This document shows, piece after piece, positions 17,541 to 25,398 of a stretch of DNA of 64,000 nt. Each line of letters begins with the position of its first letter. Position 1 is the first letter of the stretch. The notes below the pieces were generated by a model, which was not told where the DNA came from, searched no databases, and worked only from the letters and a program-made list of their open reading frames with translations. This DNA comes from Streptomyces sp. ICBB 8177 (GTDB lineage: Bacteria; Actinomycetota; Actinomycetes; Streptomycetales; Streptomycetaceae), in NCBI RefSeq assembly GCF_003144095.1, contig NZ_NSKH01000018.1, positions 217,716 to 281,715 of the forward strand, in the 5' to 3' direction. Position numbers and translations under genes: made by a program.

Positions 17541-17714
17541 CTACCCCCGGCCCTCCCGCACCGCCTCGACGGGCACGGCGTGACGCAGCCGCCCGCACTG
17601 CGGGCACCGGATGAGCCGCCCGGGCCCGATACGGTCGGCGCCGAGGTTCTGCAGGGGGAAGGTGCTGGTCCTGAACAGATGGCCTTCGGCACACCGCACG
17701 ACGGTACGTTGCAT
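17541..17714 (-). CDS. Small Cys-containing zinc-ribbon-like protein
   Basis: A 57-residue protein starting [14 protein letters not shown] with a GAGGGA site before the ATG. One half-site is C8-x3-H and the other CPQC, the spacing of a compact zinc ribbon. The conserved MQRTVVRC start is familiar from Streptomyces hypothetical proteins. No enzymatic motif. It is 23 bp upstream of dcd and probably in one transcript with it; function unknown. Confidence 0.75.
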   Translation of the reverse strand: MQRTVVRCAEGHLFRTSTFPLQNLGADRIGPGRLIRCPQCGRLRHAVPVEAVREGRG

Positions 17715-17866
17715 CGCTGTCCCTCTTCCCATGAGACCCCGGCACGGACGAAGGCCACATTAGGGGATCAACCACCCCGCACCGCGCAAGCACCCCGTGA
17801 CGAATGCACCGGGGGCGGACGATGGGGTACAGTGAGCGACGCTGGGACAGCGAAAGCCTGTCTTAC

Positions 17867-17940
17867 GCGGGTGTAGTTTAATGGTAGAACATGAGCTTCC
17901 CAAGCTCAGAGCGCGGGTTCGATTCCCGTCACCCGCTCCA
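17867..17940 (+). tRNA. tRNA-Gly(CCC)
   Basis: A complete cloverleaf: acceptor arm GCGGGTG/CACCCGC, anticodon loop TTCCCAA with anticodon CCC at 17899-17901, T-arm GGGTTCGATTCCC-like, discriminator T and an encoded CCA (17938-17940). tRNA genes are frequent integration targets, but no matching partial copy of its 3' end was noticed in the window. Confidence 0.96.
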
Positions 17941-17946
17941 GAGTTG

Positions 17947-17971
17947 AGGCCCAGGTCGGAGACCTGGGCCT
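17947..17971 (+). terminator. tRNA-Gly terminator
   Basis: A perfect 11-bp stem (17947-17957 with 17961-17971) and a 3-nt loop, beginning 6 bp after the CCA end. Confidence 0.8.
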
Positions 17972-18264
17972 TGTGCGTTGTCTGGGCAGGGTGGCCATCC
18001 CGCAGCAGGCTGGCTGCCACCTTTCAGCCGCCGGTGGATCAGTGCACCTGGGGCCCGGCCGCCCCGCACGGCAGACGGGGTCGAACGTCGGGCGCCGAAG
18101 GGCCACGCAGGATGGATCACCGACGCACCGGAGGCCGGAGGCAGCATCCTGACTGCCTCCGGTGCGGGCATGCGAGCGCGGACCTCCTCATCGAAGACCG
18201 GCCCCGGACCGCACGTCTCCGGGCGGGTGCCCGCCGCCCCAGCCTCAACGGTGAAAAAGCGGCG
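17972..18264. other. Intergenic region after tRNA-Gly
   Basis: About 290 bp with no convincing gene; its main structure is the nested hairpin at 18124-18166. Confidence 0.5.
18124..18166 (-). terminator. Nested alternative hairpins downstream of a GNAT gene
   Basis: An outer perfect 12-bp stem (18124-18135 with 18155-18166) and an inner perfect 10-bp stem (18135-18144 with 18153-18162) share the same right arm because the left arm is duplicated. They cannot both form. It lies about 100 bp after the end of the leftward acetyltransferase gene and most simply is its terminator. Confidence 0.55.
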
Positions 18265-18828
18265 CTACCGCCGCTCCCACTGCTCCTTGGTGATCTCGTA
18301 CCGAACGCCCCCGTGCTCGGAGCCCTCGACGGCCTCCATGCCGGGGGGAGTCGGGATGTTCCCCGCGAACGTCATTGCGAGCTTCTCCATGACATTGCGC
18401 GAACCGCGGTTCACGGTCATCGTCTCTGCCCGCACCCTGCGCACCCCCAGCTCCGTGAACGCCTTGCCCAGCAGCGCCCTCGAGCCCTCAGTGGCATAGC
18501 CCTTGCCCCAGGCCGCCTGCCGCAGCCGGTAACCGAGTTCGACCTCGTCCAGCGGGCCCTCCGGCTCCGGGCGCAGGATGAACCAGCCGATGAACGCTCC
18601 GCCGTCCTTCTCCTCCGCGGCGAACAGCCCGAGGTCGCCGCCCCACTTCTCGTAGTTGGCGAGGATGTTCGGCAGGTAGCGGCCGCGAACGACCTCCGGA
18701 GCGGTGGGAGCGCCGCCGGTCAGGTAGCGCATCACCGCCGGGTCGCTGTCCAGCTCGATCAGCAGGTCCGCGTCACCGGCGGTGAAACGGCGCAGGGTCA
18801 GGCGCTCGGTCTCCAGGTAGGTGTCCAC
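18265..18828 (-). CDS. GNAT acetyltransferase (RimJ/RimL-like)
   Basis: A 187-residue GNAT. The start is set at the GTG giving VDTYLETERLTLRRFT, where homology to RimJ/RimL-like proteins begins; no strong ribosome site is visible, so the start is uncertain. Strand beta4 and the acetyl-CoA P-loop are read in VELGYRLRQAAWGKGYATEG (GKGYATEG as the R/QxxGxG/A equivalent), and MTVNRGSRNVMEKLAM is the usual helix after strand 5. Substrate unknown; small amines, ribosomal proteins or antibiotics are all used by relatives. Confidence 0.88.
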   Translation of the reverse strand: MDTYLETERLTLRRFTAGDADLLIELDSDPAVMRYLTGGAPTAPEVVRGRYLPNILANYEKWGGDLGLFAAEEKDGGAFIGWFILRPEPEGPLDEVELGYRLRQAAWGKGYATEGSRALLGKAFTELGVRRVRAETMTVNRGSRNVMEKLAMTFAGNIPTPPGMEAVEGSEHGGVRYEITKEQWERR

Positions 18829-19267
18829 CGGCCGATCATGTCCGAAGGGCGATGGTGAGCCCAACGGTTTTTCTGGGATCGCGCGGACACACGCCGCCGA
18901 CCCAGCCACGGCTGACGGTAGGGGGCGTGCCGACTGCGGCCGCTGGACCGCTGACGGACTCGCGCGGGCCAGACGGGCCTGGCCTGGTCAGGGAGTGCAA
19001 CGCCACTCAAGGGGCGTGCAACGCGGAATCCCAGGGCAGCGGCCGGTCGACGACCCCGTTCAAGTCCGCCGCGGATCAGCGTCTCGGAGCGCAGGCCGCC
19101 CCCGCTCCGATCCTCGCTCTCCGGCTCTTCGGCTCTTCGGCTCCTCGGCTCCTCGGCTCCTCGGCTCGTCGGCTCCTCGGCTCCTCGGCTCCTCGGCTCC
19201 TCGGCTCCTCGGCTCACAGCTTCCCAGCACCTTCGGCCCGGTCGAGACCGCCCCTCCTGGCCGCCCT
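18829..19267. other. Intergenic region holding an 8-bp minisatellite
   Basis: About 440 bp between two leftward GNAT genes. Apart from the tandem repeat there is no gene-like signal; open frames through the repeat translate as RSRGAEEP-type low-complexity peptides in every frame because the unit is 8 bp. Confidence 0.6.
19123..19218. repeat. 8-bp tandem repeat, 11 full copies
   Basis: The unit GGCTCCTC is repeated without gaps from 19123 to 19210, then fades (GGCTCACA). Copies 1 and 2 read GGCTCTTC and copy 6 GGCTCGTC; the rest are identical. It is 50 bp downstream of the GNAT stop at 19268. The homogeneity suggests recent slippage expansion. Confidence 0.93.
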
Positions 19268-19738
19268 TCAGCGCGGTGCGGTGCCCCGGTGCACGTCCCG
19301 CCGGTAGCTGTAGTGGATGAACCCCTCGTGGAGCGTGCCCACTTTGTCGTACAGCGCACGAGCCGGGGCGTCTTCCAGCGTGTTCCAGTAGAGGCCTGGA
19401 AAGCCTTGCGCCTTGGCGTCTCGCGCCACCCACTCGATCACCGCCGTCGCGACACCCCGTCGCCGGAACCCCGGGTCCACGAACAGGTCGGCCAGATAGC
19501 ACTTCCCGGAATACCAGATGCTGGCGTGGAAGAGGTAGTGCGCGATGCCGACCACCTCACCGTCCACCCGGGCGGCGATCCCGCGTAGCCGCTCGTCGGC
19601 GAGAAGGCGTCGCCGGGTCCGTTCGTAATCGTCTGCGCTGCGTTCGACCCCGAAGTACGTGTCTTTCCCTCGGGCCAGCGCTTCCCAGCCGAAGCGGTCG
19701 GACTCGGTCACCGGGCTGATCTCCAGCATGTCGCCCAT
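19268..19738 (-). CDS. GNAT acetyltransferase
   Basis: A 156-residue GNAT. The central CYLADLFVDPGFRRRGVATA contains the acetyl-CoA motif A (RRRGVAT), followed by LYWNTLEDAPARALYDKVG, the family's C-terminal motif B region. ATG at 19738 or 19729 could start translation; GGCAGG precedes the first and GGATGGG the second. It is unrelated in detail to the neighbour at 18265. Substrate unknown. Confidence 0.9.
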   Translation of the reverse strand: MGDMLEISPVTESDRFGWEALARGKDTYFGVERSADDYERTRRRLLADERLRGIAARVDGEVVGIAHYLFHASIWYSGKCYLADLFVDPGFRRRGVATAVIEWVARDAKAQGFPGLYWNTLEDAPARALYDKVGTLHEGFIHYSYRRDVHRGTAPR

Positions 19739-20214
19739 CCTGCCGCACGGTCGGATCGGCGAATGAGGGGACTTCAGGCGCCGGTTCACGCGGCCTTCTG
19801 CGGGCAAGGACCGGCGCGGCAGCTCGACTCGGCGCATCGACCCGCCATTTCGACTTGGCGCATCCGCTCGCTAGGGCTGTGACCAGGAAAGTTCACCGGG
19901 TTGGTGGTTCAGTGGTGTGGCGAGCGCGGCGGTCTGGGTGGTGCTTGAACGAAAGGGGATCTTGAGGGGTATGGCCCTGTTTCATGGGCGGTTGTCACTG
20001 ATCGTTAGCCAGGAGGGGACATACGGCAGGACGTGGAGCCCGAGGACCTGATCTAGGTTTGGACGCAAACGCGATGACCGGGTGGATCGATGGCAGAGAC
20101 GGCCGTCGGCAGAAGGGGGTGGACCGTGGTCTCCACCCCCCGCCCCCGCATCTCCACCCGGTGACCGGCCCGGAGGCCGATGGCAGGGTCGGCCAGCGCG
20201 GCGAGGGTGGGTGC
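19739..20214. other. Intergenic region with a possible insertion-sequence remnant
   Basis: About 475 bp without a gene. The stretch from about 19872 (CTAGGGCTGTGACCAGGAAA and onward) has the feel of the end of a Streptomyces IS, but no transposase frame or matching inverted end is seen. The part nearest the next gene holds the GGTGGA/TCCACC element. Confidence 0.35.
20115..20140. promoter_or_regulatory. Inverted element GGGGGTGGA-N8-TCCACCCCC
   Basis: Perfect 9-bp arms (20115-20123 and 20132-20140) separated by 8 bp, with a further TCCACCC at 20153-20159. It is about 75 bp upstream of the membrane-protein gene at 20215. The same GGTGGA-N8-TCCACC layout occurs upstream of the paralogous gene at 23183, which makes a shared regulator likely. 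Confidence 0.65.
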
Positions 20215-20802
20215 ATGACAGCGAACATCGTGATCATGCAGCTGGCGATCCTGGCCGTGGTACTCGAATCCGATCTCGGCCGCCGCAAGATCGGCTGGCT
20301 CCGGGTGGGACGGCCGCTCATCGGCGTCGCCCTCATCGTTCCGTTTTTCTTCACGTCGCTGCCCGCCGGCGGCAACGACCTGCTGCTGCAAGGCGTCAGC
20401 GCGCTGGCCGGGGCGGCACTCGGGCTGTTCTCGGTCTGCCCGCTGCTGGTGTCCGTCGACTACCACCCGGATTGGCGACGCCGTTGGCCGCGCACCTCGC
20501 CCACCCCAGGCAGCCCCGCCGCGGTCAGCCGTTCGGGAGCTGGTTACGCGGCGGTCTGGATCGCCGTGACCGCCGCCCGGCTCGGCTTCGCCTACGGCGC
20601 CCAGCACGTCTTTCCGGTGGGGCTCGGTGTGTTCCTGACCAACCACCACCTGAGCGCCACCGGTCTGACGAACGGCTTCATCTTCCTGTCCGTGAGCATG
20701 AGTCTGTTCCGCAGCCTGGGGCTGTGGGTGCGAGGCCGCGCGCGCCTGTCCCAGGCCGGCCCGGTCATGGGCGCTGCGCCTGCGACGGGAGGCGCACGGT
20801 GA
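20215..20802 (+). CDS. Small multi-pass membrane protein, first gene of a kinase/regulator cassette
   Basis: A 195-residue protein with four to five hydrophobic segments (start MTANIVIMQLAILAVVLESD, then VALIVPFFFTSLPAGGNDLL). It is a paralogue of the protein at 23183-23734: both have a hydrophobic N-terminus, an R-rich first loop and a conserved (T/P)xGNDL(V/L)L motif after the second segment. This resembles DUF1453/CcdC-like membrane proteins. Each copy stands next to a NarL-type two-component system, so a role as target or accessory sensor is inferred. The ATG is preceded by GAGGGTGGG. Confidence 0.75.
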   Translation: MTANIVIMQLAILAVVLESDLGRRKIGWLRVGRPLIGVALIVPFFFTSLPAGGNDLLLQGVSALAGAALGLFSVCPLLVSVDYHPDWRRRWPRTSPTPGSPAAVSRSGAGYAAVWIAVTAARLGFAYGAQHVFPVGLGVFLTNHHLSATGLTNGFIFLSVSMSLFRSLGLWVRGRARLSQAGPVMGAAPATGGAR

Positions 20803-20909
20803 TCCTCCTACCGCTGCTCACCCTGATCGTCTGCGCTGTCCGTGCGCTGCGGGCCGCTCTTCAGGCGCACCGTCCTGGGATAATCCGGACCGATGAGCAT
20901 CACCAGTAG
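20799..20909 (+). CDS. Possible small membrane peptide linking two cassette genes
   Basis: A 36-residue frame starting at a GTG that overlaps the previous stop (GTGA) and running 17 bp into the kinase gene. It begins with a hydrophobic stretch (MILLPLLTLIVCAVRALRAA) followed by a short charged tail. The coupling on both sides suggests a real small protein, but no ribosome site other than coupling is visible. It could also be plain intergenic DNA. Confidence 0.35.
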   Translation: MILLPLLTLIVCAVRALRAALQAHRPGIIRTDEHHQ

Positions 20910-22116
20910 ATTCAACCCGGCGGCGGACCATCCTGGGATCGGGTTGAGTGGCGTGATCCCCGACCCGCGGGCGCGTGCCGCGGCCATGCTGGTGGGGCTG
21001 GGCGTGTCGGTCTGGATCAACGTCGTCACGCTCCCCGCCGACCCGGGGGTCGTGGTGCCCGTCGCCCTGGCCGTCGCCGCGCTGGCCTGGCTCGTCCTGA
21101 TCGCCGGCACCCTGCTGACCGCCGGTACCCGGGGTGTGCACGTGGCTGCGGTCGCCGCGGTGATGTGCGCGGCCGGGGCGGTGCTCGCGGTCACCGACGC
21201 CAATGGGCTGATCTTCACCGGCGTGGCGGCGAGCCTGGCCGCCGTCGCGTTCGATCCGCTTGCCGCCCTCGTGCTGTCCACCGCCGGTCCCGTCGCCTAC
21301 TGCCTCGCGGCGATCCCTCATGGGCCGTTTCCGGGGCGCCTGCTGAGCACCGCTGCCGTGGCCCTCGCCGGACTGGTGGCCGGTGCGAGCCGACGCGAGA
21401 CCGACCAGCGTGCCCGGCACAGCACGCTGGTCGCCACGGAGCGCCGGCGTACCGAGCTCGCCCGGGCCGAGGCGGAACTCGCCGGTGAACGCAACCGTCT
21501 CGGCCGTGAGCTCCACGACGTGCTCGCCCACACCCTCGGCGCCCTGTCTATCCAGCTCACCGCTATCGACACCCTCGCCCGCACCGACGCACCGCGCGAG
21601 AAGCTCATCACACAGATCGAGCTCGGCCACGAGCTGGTCAGCACGGGCCTGGACGAGGCACGCCAAGCCGTCCGGGCGCTGCGCGGGGAGGCCGCGCCGC
21701 TGGCCACGCAGCTCGAACGGCTCTGCGAACTCCACCAGGCAGAACTCGAACTGGACGGTGGCCGGCAGGAGCTGGAGGCCGACACCACGCTCGCGCTCTA
21801 CCGGCTCGTCCAGGAAGCACTGACCAACGCCGCCAAACACGCCCCCGGCACGCAGGTGAACGTCCGAGTCGGCTTCGGTTTGCAGGACGTGACCGTACAG
21901 GTCGGCAACACCAGACCCGCCCCGGCCCCGGAGACACCCGCGGCACTGCGCGCGAGCGGCGGCGGGTTCGGGCTCCGGGGCATGAGGGAACGCGTCGAGC
22001 AGGCGGGCGGCGATCTCCAGGCCGGCCCCACATCCGACGGTGGATGGCAGGTCGCAGCACGCATCCCCTACCGACGGGGCACCCTGGGCAACGGCAGCGA
22101 CGGGAGCGACCGATGA
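20893..22116 (+). CDS. NarL-type sensor histidine kinase
   Basis: A 407-residue kinase. About five membrane segments fill residues 30-165 with very short loops, so the input is probably membrane-borne. A coiled region leads to the HisKA_3 motif ERNRLGRELHDVLAHTLGAL with the phospho-acceptor H208. The HATPase_c domain has the N-box VQEALTNAAKHA and the GGGFGLRGMRERV G-box. The cognate regulator overlaps its stop by ATGA. It is paralogous to the kinase at 24066. Confidence 0.94.
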   Translation: MSITSRFNPAADHPGIGLSGVIPDPRARAAAMLVGLGVSVWINVVTLPADPGVVVPVALAVAALAWLVLIAGTLLTAGTRGVHVAAVAAVMCAAGAVLAVTDANGLIFTGVAASLAAVAFDPLAALVLSTAGPVAYCLAAIPHGPFPGRLLSTAAVALAGLVAGASRRETDQRARHSTLVATERRRTELARAEAELAGERNRLGRELHDVLAHTLGALSIQLTAIDTLARTDAPREKLITQIELGHELVSTGLDEARQAVRALRGEAAPLATQLERLCELHQAELELDGGRQELEADTTLALYRLVQEALTNAAKHAPGTQVNVRVGFGLQDVTVQVGNTRPAPAPETPAALRASGGGFGLRGMRERVEQAGGDLQAGPTSDGGWQVAARIPYRRGTLGNGSDGSDR

Positions 22117-22802
22117 GCCCCACACCGATCTCGGTGATCATCGCGGATGACCATCGGGTCGTCCGCGAGGGCTTGGCCACCATCCTCGGCGCCGTCGACG
22201 GGGTGCACGTCGCCGGATTGGCCGCGGACGGCGCGCAGGCCGTCGATCTCGCCGCCCGGCACGAGGCCGACGTTGTCCTGATGGACCTTCACATGCCCGG
22301 CACCGACGGCGTCGAGGCCACACGCCGACTGAAAACCGAGCGTCCGGCCACGGCCGTGGTGGTCCTCACCACCTATACCGACGACGACTCCATCCTCGCC
22401 GCACTCGAAGCCGGCGCCACCGGCTACCTGACAAAGAACGCCTCCGCCGCGGACATCCACCGCGCCATCGAGGCCGCCGCCAGCGGCCATACCATGCTCG
22501 ACCCGCTCGCCGCCGCCCGCCTGATCCACGCAAGCCGCCGCACCGACCCGGAACACACCGCGAAGAACGCAGCCCTCCCCGACGGCCTCACCGAACGCGA
22601 GGCCCAGGTACTCGGCCTGATCGCACAGGGCCTGTCCAACGCGGAAATCGCCGCCAGGCTGTACCTGAGCCGCTCCACGGTGAAGACCCACATCCATCAG
22701 ATCTTCGCCAAGACCGGCAGCCGCGACCGGCCACAGGCCATCGTGTACGCACACCGGCACGGGATCCGCGCCGAGGAGGATCCAACCCAGCTGAACGGGT
22801 GA
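22113..22802 (+). CDS. NarL/FixJ-type response regulator
   Basis: A 229-residue regulator. Receiver: acidic pair ADDHR near residue 11, phospho-acceptor D58 (VLMDLHMPG), Thr of VVLTTY and Lys of LTKNAS. The C-terminal LuxR-type helix-turn-helix reads LTEREAQVLGLIAQGLSNAE then SRSTVKTHIHQIFAKTG. It starts inside the kinase stop (ATGA) so the pair is made in step. A natural target is the GGTGGA-N8-TCCACC element upstream of the adjacent membrane-protein genes; that is inference. Confidence 0.95.
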   Translation: MSPTPISVIIADDHRVVREGLATILGAVDGVHVAGLAADGAQAVDLAARHEADVVLMDLHMPGTDGVEATRRLKTERPATAVVVLTTYTDDDSILAALEAGATGYLTKNASAADIHRAIEAAASGHTMLDPLAAARLIHASRRTDPEHTAKNAALPDGLTEREAQVLGLIAQGLSNAEIAARLYLSRSTVKTHIHQIFAKTGSRDRPQAIVYAHRHGIRAEEDPTQLNG

Positions 22803-23182
22803 CGGGCCGGGCCCTTCAGAGCTTCAAGACCAACCCATGGCCCCCTGCGGCAGCTTCGCCCGTCCGGGAGGCATTTCGCCGGGTTCTTCGGGCCGCGGCG
22901 GCGAGGGTGCGCCCGCCCCAGCGGACATCCTTCTCGCTGCGGATGCGGGCACGTTCGCGACGCTGAGCGTCGGGCCGTTCTCCTACCGGTCAGGAGCGCA
23001 CCGGCTCATCCCCGGCGCGGGGCGAAGCCCTGGCGCAGTCCCACCCTGGATGAACCCACCCCAGGGTGGAGGGGACTCTCCCAGGTGGAGAAGTCCTCCC
23101 GCTCAGGGTGGAGACGGAGTTCCACCCTGGCTCCACCCGTGGGTTGAAGTGCTGAGGCCGCTGCGAGCGGATGCTCTTACAC
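22803..23182. other. Intergenic control region between the two cassettes
   Basis: About 380 bp without a gene. It carries six copies in both orientations of a CCAGGGTGGA/TCCACCCTGG-type box between 23041 and 23138. Confidence 0.65.
23041..23138. promoter_or_regulatory. Array of CAGGGTGGA/TCCACCCTG boxes
   Basis: Boxes are at 23041-23049, 23061-23070, 23081-23088, 23104-23112, 23121-23130 and 23132-23138. The pair 23104-23112/23121-23129 is a perfect inverted repeat with an 8-bp spacer, the same geometry as 20115-20140. The pair 23041-23049/23061-23069 points the other way. It lies 45-140 bp upstream of the membrane-protein start. Confidence 0.65.
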
Positions 23183-23734
23183 ATGACGACCACCGACTGG
23201 ATCATCGACATCGCGCTCCTCCTCATCGTCTTCCGGCAGATGCGCGAGGAGCGGCTCACCGCCCGCACGATCCTGCTGCCCCTCGGCATCATCGGCTGGG
23301 CTGCCACCACCTACCTGCACCACATACCGACCGCGGGCAACGACCTCGTGCTGGCCGTCGTGTTCGCCGGCGTCGGCGTCGCCTTCGGGCTCTTCGGCGG
23401 GCTGCTCACCCACGTGCGGTACGCCGGCGGCCACGTGCGGATCAAGGCCTCCCTCAGCGCCGCCGCCCTGTGGGTGATCAGCATGGGGTTCCGGCTGGGC
23501 TTCGCCGTGTGGTCCTCGCACCCGTCCGGCGGTGCCCACGTCGCCCACTTCTCCGCCACGCACGACATCACCACCGCGCAGGCGTGGGTGGTGGCCCTGA
23601 TACTCATGGCCTTCGGCGAGGTCGTCGTCCGCCTCGGCACGATCGTCGTACGCGGCCAGCTGCTCCTCGCCCGGGCCAACCGCAAGCAGTCTGCCTCCCC
23701 CGTCCCTGCGCCCCGCCCCGGCGCCTACGTCTGA
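23183..23734 (+). CDS. Small multi-pass membrane protein, first gene of the second cassette
   Basis: A 183-residue protein with about four to five membrane segments: DWIIDIALLLIVF, ILLPLGIIGWAATTYL, LVLAVVFAGVGVAFGLFGGL and a last one near 150. The motif PTAGNDLVLA matches PAGGNDLLLQ of the paralogue at 20215. Start at ATG 23183 fits the paralogue's MT- start; an in-frame ATG at 23171 is possible. The C-terminal tail is Pro/Ala-rich. Its promoter carries the same inverted element as the paralogue. Function unknown. Confidence 0.75.
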   Translation: MTTTDWIIDIALLLIVFRQMREERLTARTILLPLGIIGWAATTYLHHIPTAGNDLVLAVVFAGVGVAFGLFGGLLTHVRYAGGHVRIKASLSAAALWVISMGFRLGFAVWSSHPSGGAHVAHFSATHDITTAQAWVVALILMAFGEVVVRLGTIVVRGQLLLARANRKQSASPVPAPRPGAYV

Positions 23735-24065
23735 CGAACGGCACGCCCGGCGCGGCGCGGCGCAAGGACGGTCCCCCACGGACCGGACACGCCCACAGCA
23801 GGTCCGGTCCCCGCGTGGGCGCCGGGCCTCGTGCCGTTCGGCCGGCGGGCGGCGGGCCCGCGGCCAGCGGCCAGCGGCCAGACCTGACCGCCGCCGACGG
23901 AGCCACCCGGGCGCCGACGACAGCGGGGGAACGACAGCGGCAGCCATCAACGGCGAGCGCCGACCGAAGACGCGCGCCTCCCGCCCGCCTCGCACCCGAC
24001 GAGAATGGCGACACCGGCACGGCACCGGGACCTCCACCGGCGCCGAAGGCGAAACGGAGCACGAC
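23735..24065. other. Intergenic region between membrane protein and second kinase
   Basis: About 330 bp. A short GCCAGCG tandem (about 23862-23880) and a lone TCCACC at about 24031 are the only structure seen. No convincing gene. Confidence 0.45.
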
Positions 24066-25349
24066 ATGGTGAGCACATGGCTGGGGACCGGCCCGGCGCG
24101 GCGGCGTACGTTCGACCGCCGTGACCTGGTCGGGGCGACGGCCATGGTGATCTGCGTGGCGGTGTCGGTGGTCGCCGCCCACGGGGTCGCCGTCAAGGTG
24201 GTCGTCGGTGTCCTGGGGGCCTCCGCCGAACTCGGCCTGCTGCTGAACCGCCGCTTCCTGCCGCCCCGCGTGGCCGTCCTCGGCGTGGCGCTGACCATCG
24301 GCGCCGGCTACGCCATCACCCTTCTGGCGCCGAACGGCCTGGGCGAGGTCCCGGTGCTGGCCGGCGCCGCCGTCCTGCCGATGGCCGTTCCCCCCGGCCC
24401 GGTGCGCAACGCGTGCGTGGCCGTGGCCGCGGTCGCCTTCGGGGTCACGATCGCGGTGATCTCCCGCAGCCCGGCCGGACTGCTGGCGGGCGTCGGTGCC
24501 TGGTTCATCTCCGACCGCTCGATAGAGCACGCCGCCCTGCAGGCCGAACGCGACCGCGCCGTCGCGCTGCTGGCCGAGGTCGAGGCGTCCCGGCAGGCGT
24601 TGCAGGAGGCGGCGGCCGTCGAGGAACGCGGCCGGATCGCCCGGGAGATGCACGACGTGCTGGCGCACAGCCTCGCCGGGCTGTCGGTGCAGTTGCAGGC
24701 GGTGCGGGTGATCGCCGCCCGGGAGAGCGCCCCGCCGGCGCTGACCGAACCGCTCGACCGGGCCGCCGAGTTGGCCCGCGACGGTGTGCAGGAGGCGCGG
24801 GCCGCGGTGGGCGCGCTGCGGGCCGCGCCGCGACGGGGGGTGGACGATCTCGGGAGCCTGGTCGGCGGCTTCCCCGGTGAGGCACGGCTGCGGGTCACGG
24901 GCCGGGCGGGACGGCTCTCGCCCGAGGCGGGCCACGCGATGTACCGGGCGGTGCAGGAGGCCATGACGAACGCGGCCCGCTACGCGACCGGCAGTCCCAT
25001 CGAGGTCGACGTGGCGTGGGAGGGCCGCACGGCGCGGGTCACCGTCCGGGACCACGGGCTGCCCGCAGGCCGGGGCCCCTCGGGCGTGCAGGGCAGCGGT
25101 ACCGGGTTGCGCAGCATGGCCGAGCGGCTCGAGGCGGCCGGGGGCTCGCTGGACGCGGGACCCGCGCCCACGGGCCCGGGCTGGCGGATCGTGGTGGAGT
25201 TGCCGGTGGCGGAGGCGCCGGAGGCCCACGGCACCGCGGGTGGGGCCGCCGCGGGCCGCCCGACGGCGCCTTCCGGCGAAAGCACGACCGCGCCTTCCGG
25301 CGGAAGCACGACCGCGCGGGAGAACGGCGGCGGGGAGGCGAGGGCGTGA
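24066..25349 (+). CDS. NarL-type sensor histidine kinase (paralogue)
   Basis: A 427-residue kinase. Four to five membrane segments lie within residues 20-150, followed by a coiled region and the HisKA_3 motif RGRIAREMHDVLAHSLAGLS with H196. HATPase_c shows VQEAMTNAARYA (N-box) and GSGTGLRSMAERLEAAGGSL (G2 box). The tail is Ser/Thr/Pro-rich with a repeated APSG(E/G)STT unit and is probably disordered. The start ATG overlaps ACATGGTG after CGGAGCACGAC. The regulator follows after 49 bp. Confidence 0.94.
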   Translation: MVSTWLGTGPARRRTFDRRDLVGATAMVICVAVSVVAAHGVAVKVVVGVLGASAELGLLLNRRFLPPRVAVLGVALTIGAGYAITLLAPNGLGEVPVLAGAAVLPMAVPPGPVRNACVAVAAVAFGVTIAVISRSPAGLLAGVGAWFISDRSIEHAALQAERDRAVALLAEVEASRQALQEAAAVEERGRIAREMHDVLAHSLAGLSVQLQAVRVIAARESAPPALTEPLDRAAELARDGVQEARAAVGALRAAPRRGVDDLGSLVGGFPGEARLRVTGRAGRLSPEAGHAMYRAVQEAMTNAARYATGSPIEVDVAWEGRTARVTVRDHGLPAGRGPSGVQGSGTGLRSMAERLEAAGGSLDAGPAPTGPGWRIVVELPVAEAPEAHGTAGGAAAGRPTAPSGESTTAPSGGSTTARENGGGEARA

Positions 25350-25398
25350 GAGGATCGGCGCGCCGAGGGGCGCCCAGGATCTGCGGAAGGGCGGACGT

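Noticed and set aside
17867-17940. tRNA-Gly as attachment site of an integrated element
   Set aside because: No integrase and no second copy of the tRNA 3' end were noticed nearby.
19060-19359. Frames through the 8-bp repeat giving RSRGAEEP repeats
   Set aside because: An 8-bp unit yields such peptides in any frame; no start or ribosome site supports translation.
22837-24072. 411-residue plus-strand frame over the second membrane-protein gene
   Set aside because: Pro/Arg-rich with no fold; the other frame encodes a membrane protein paralogous to one at 20215.
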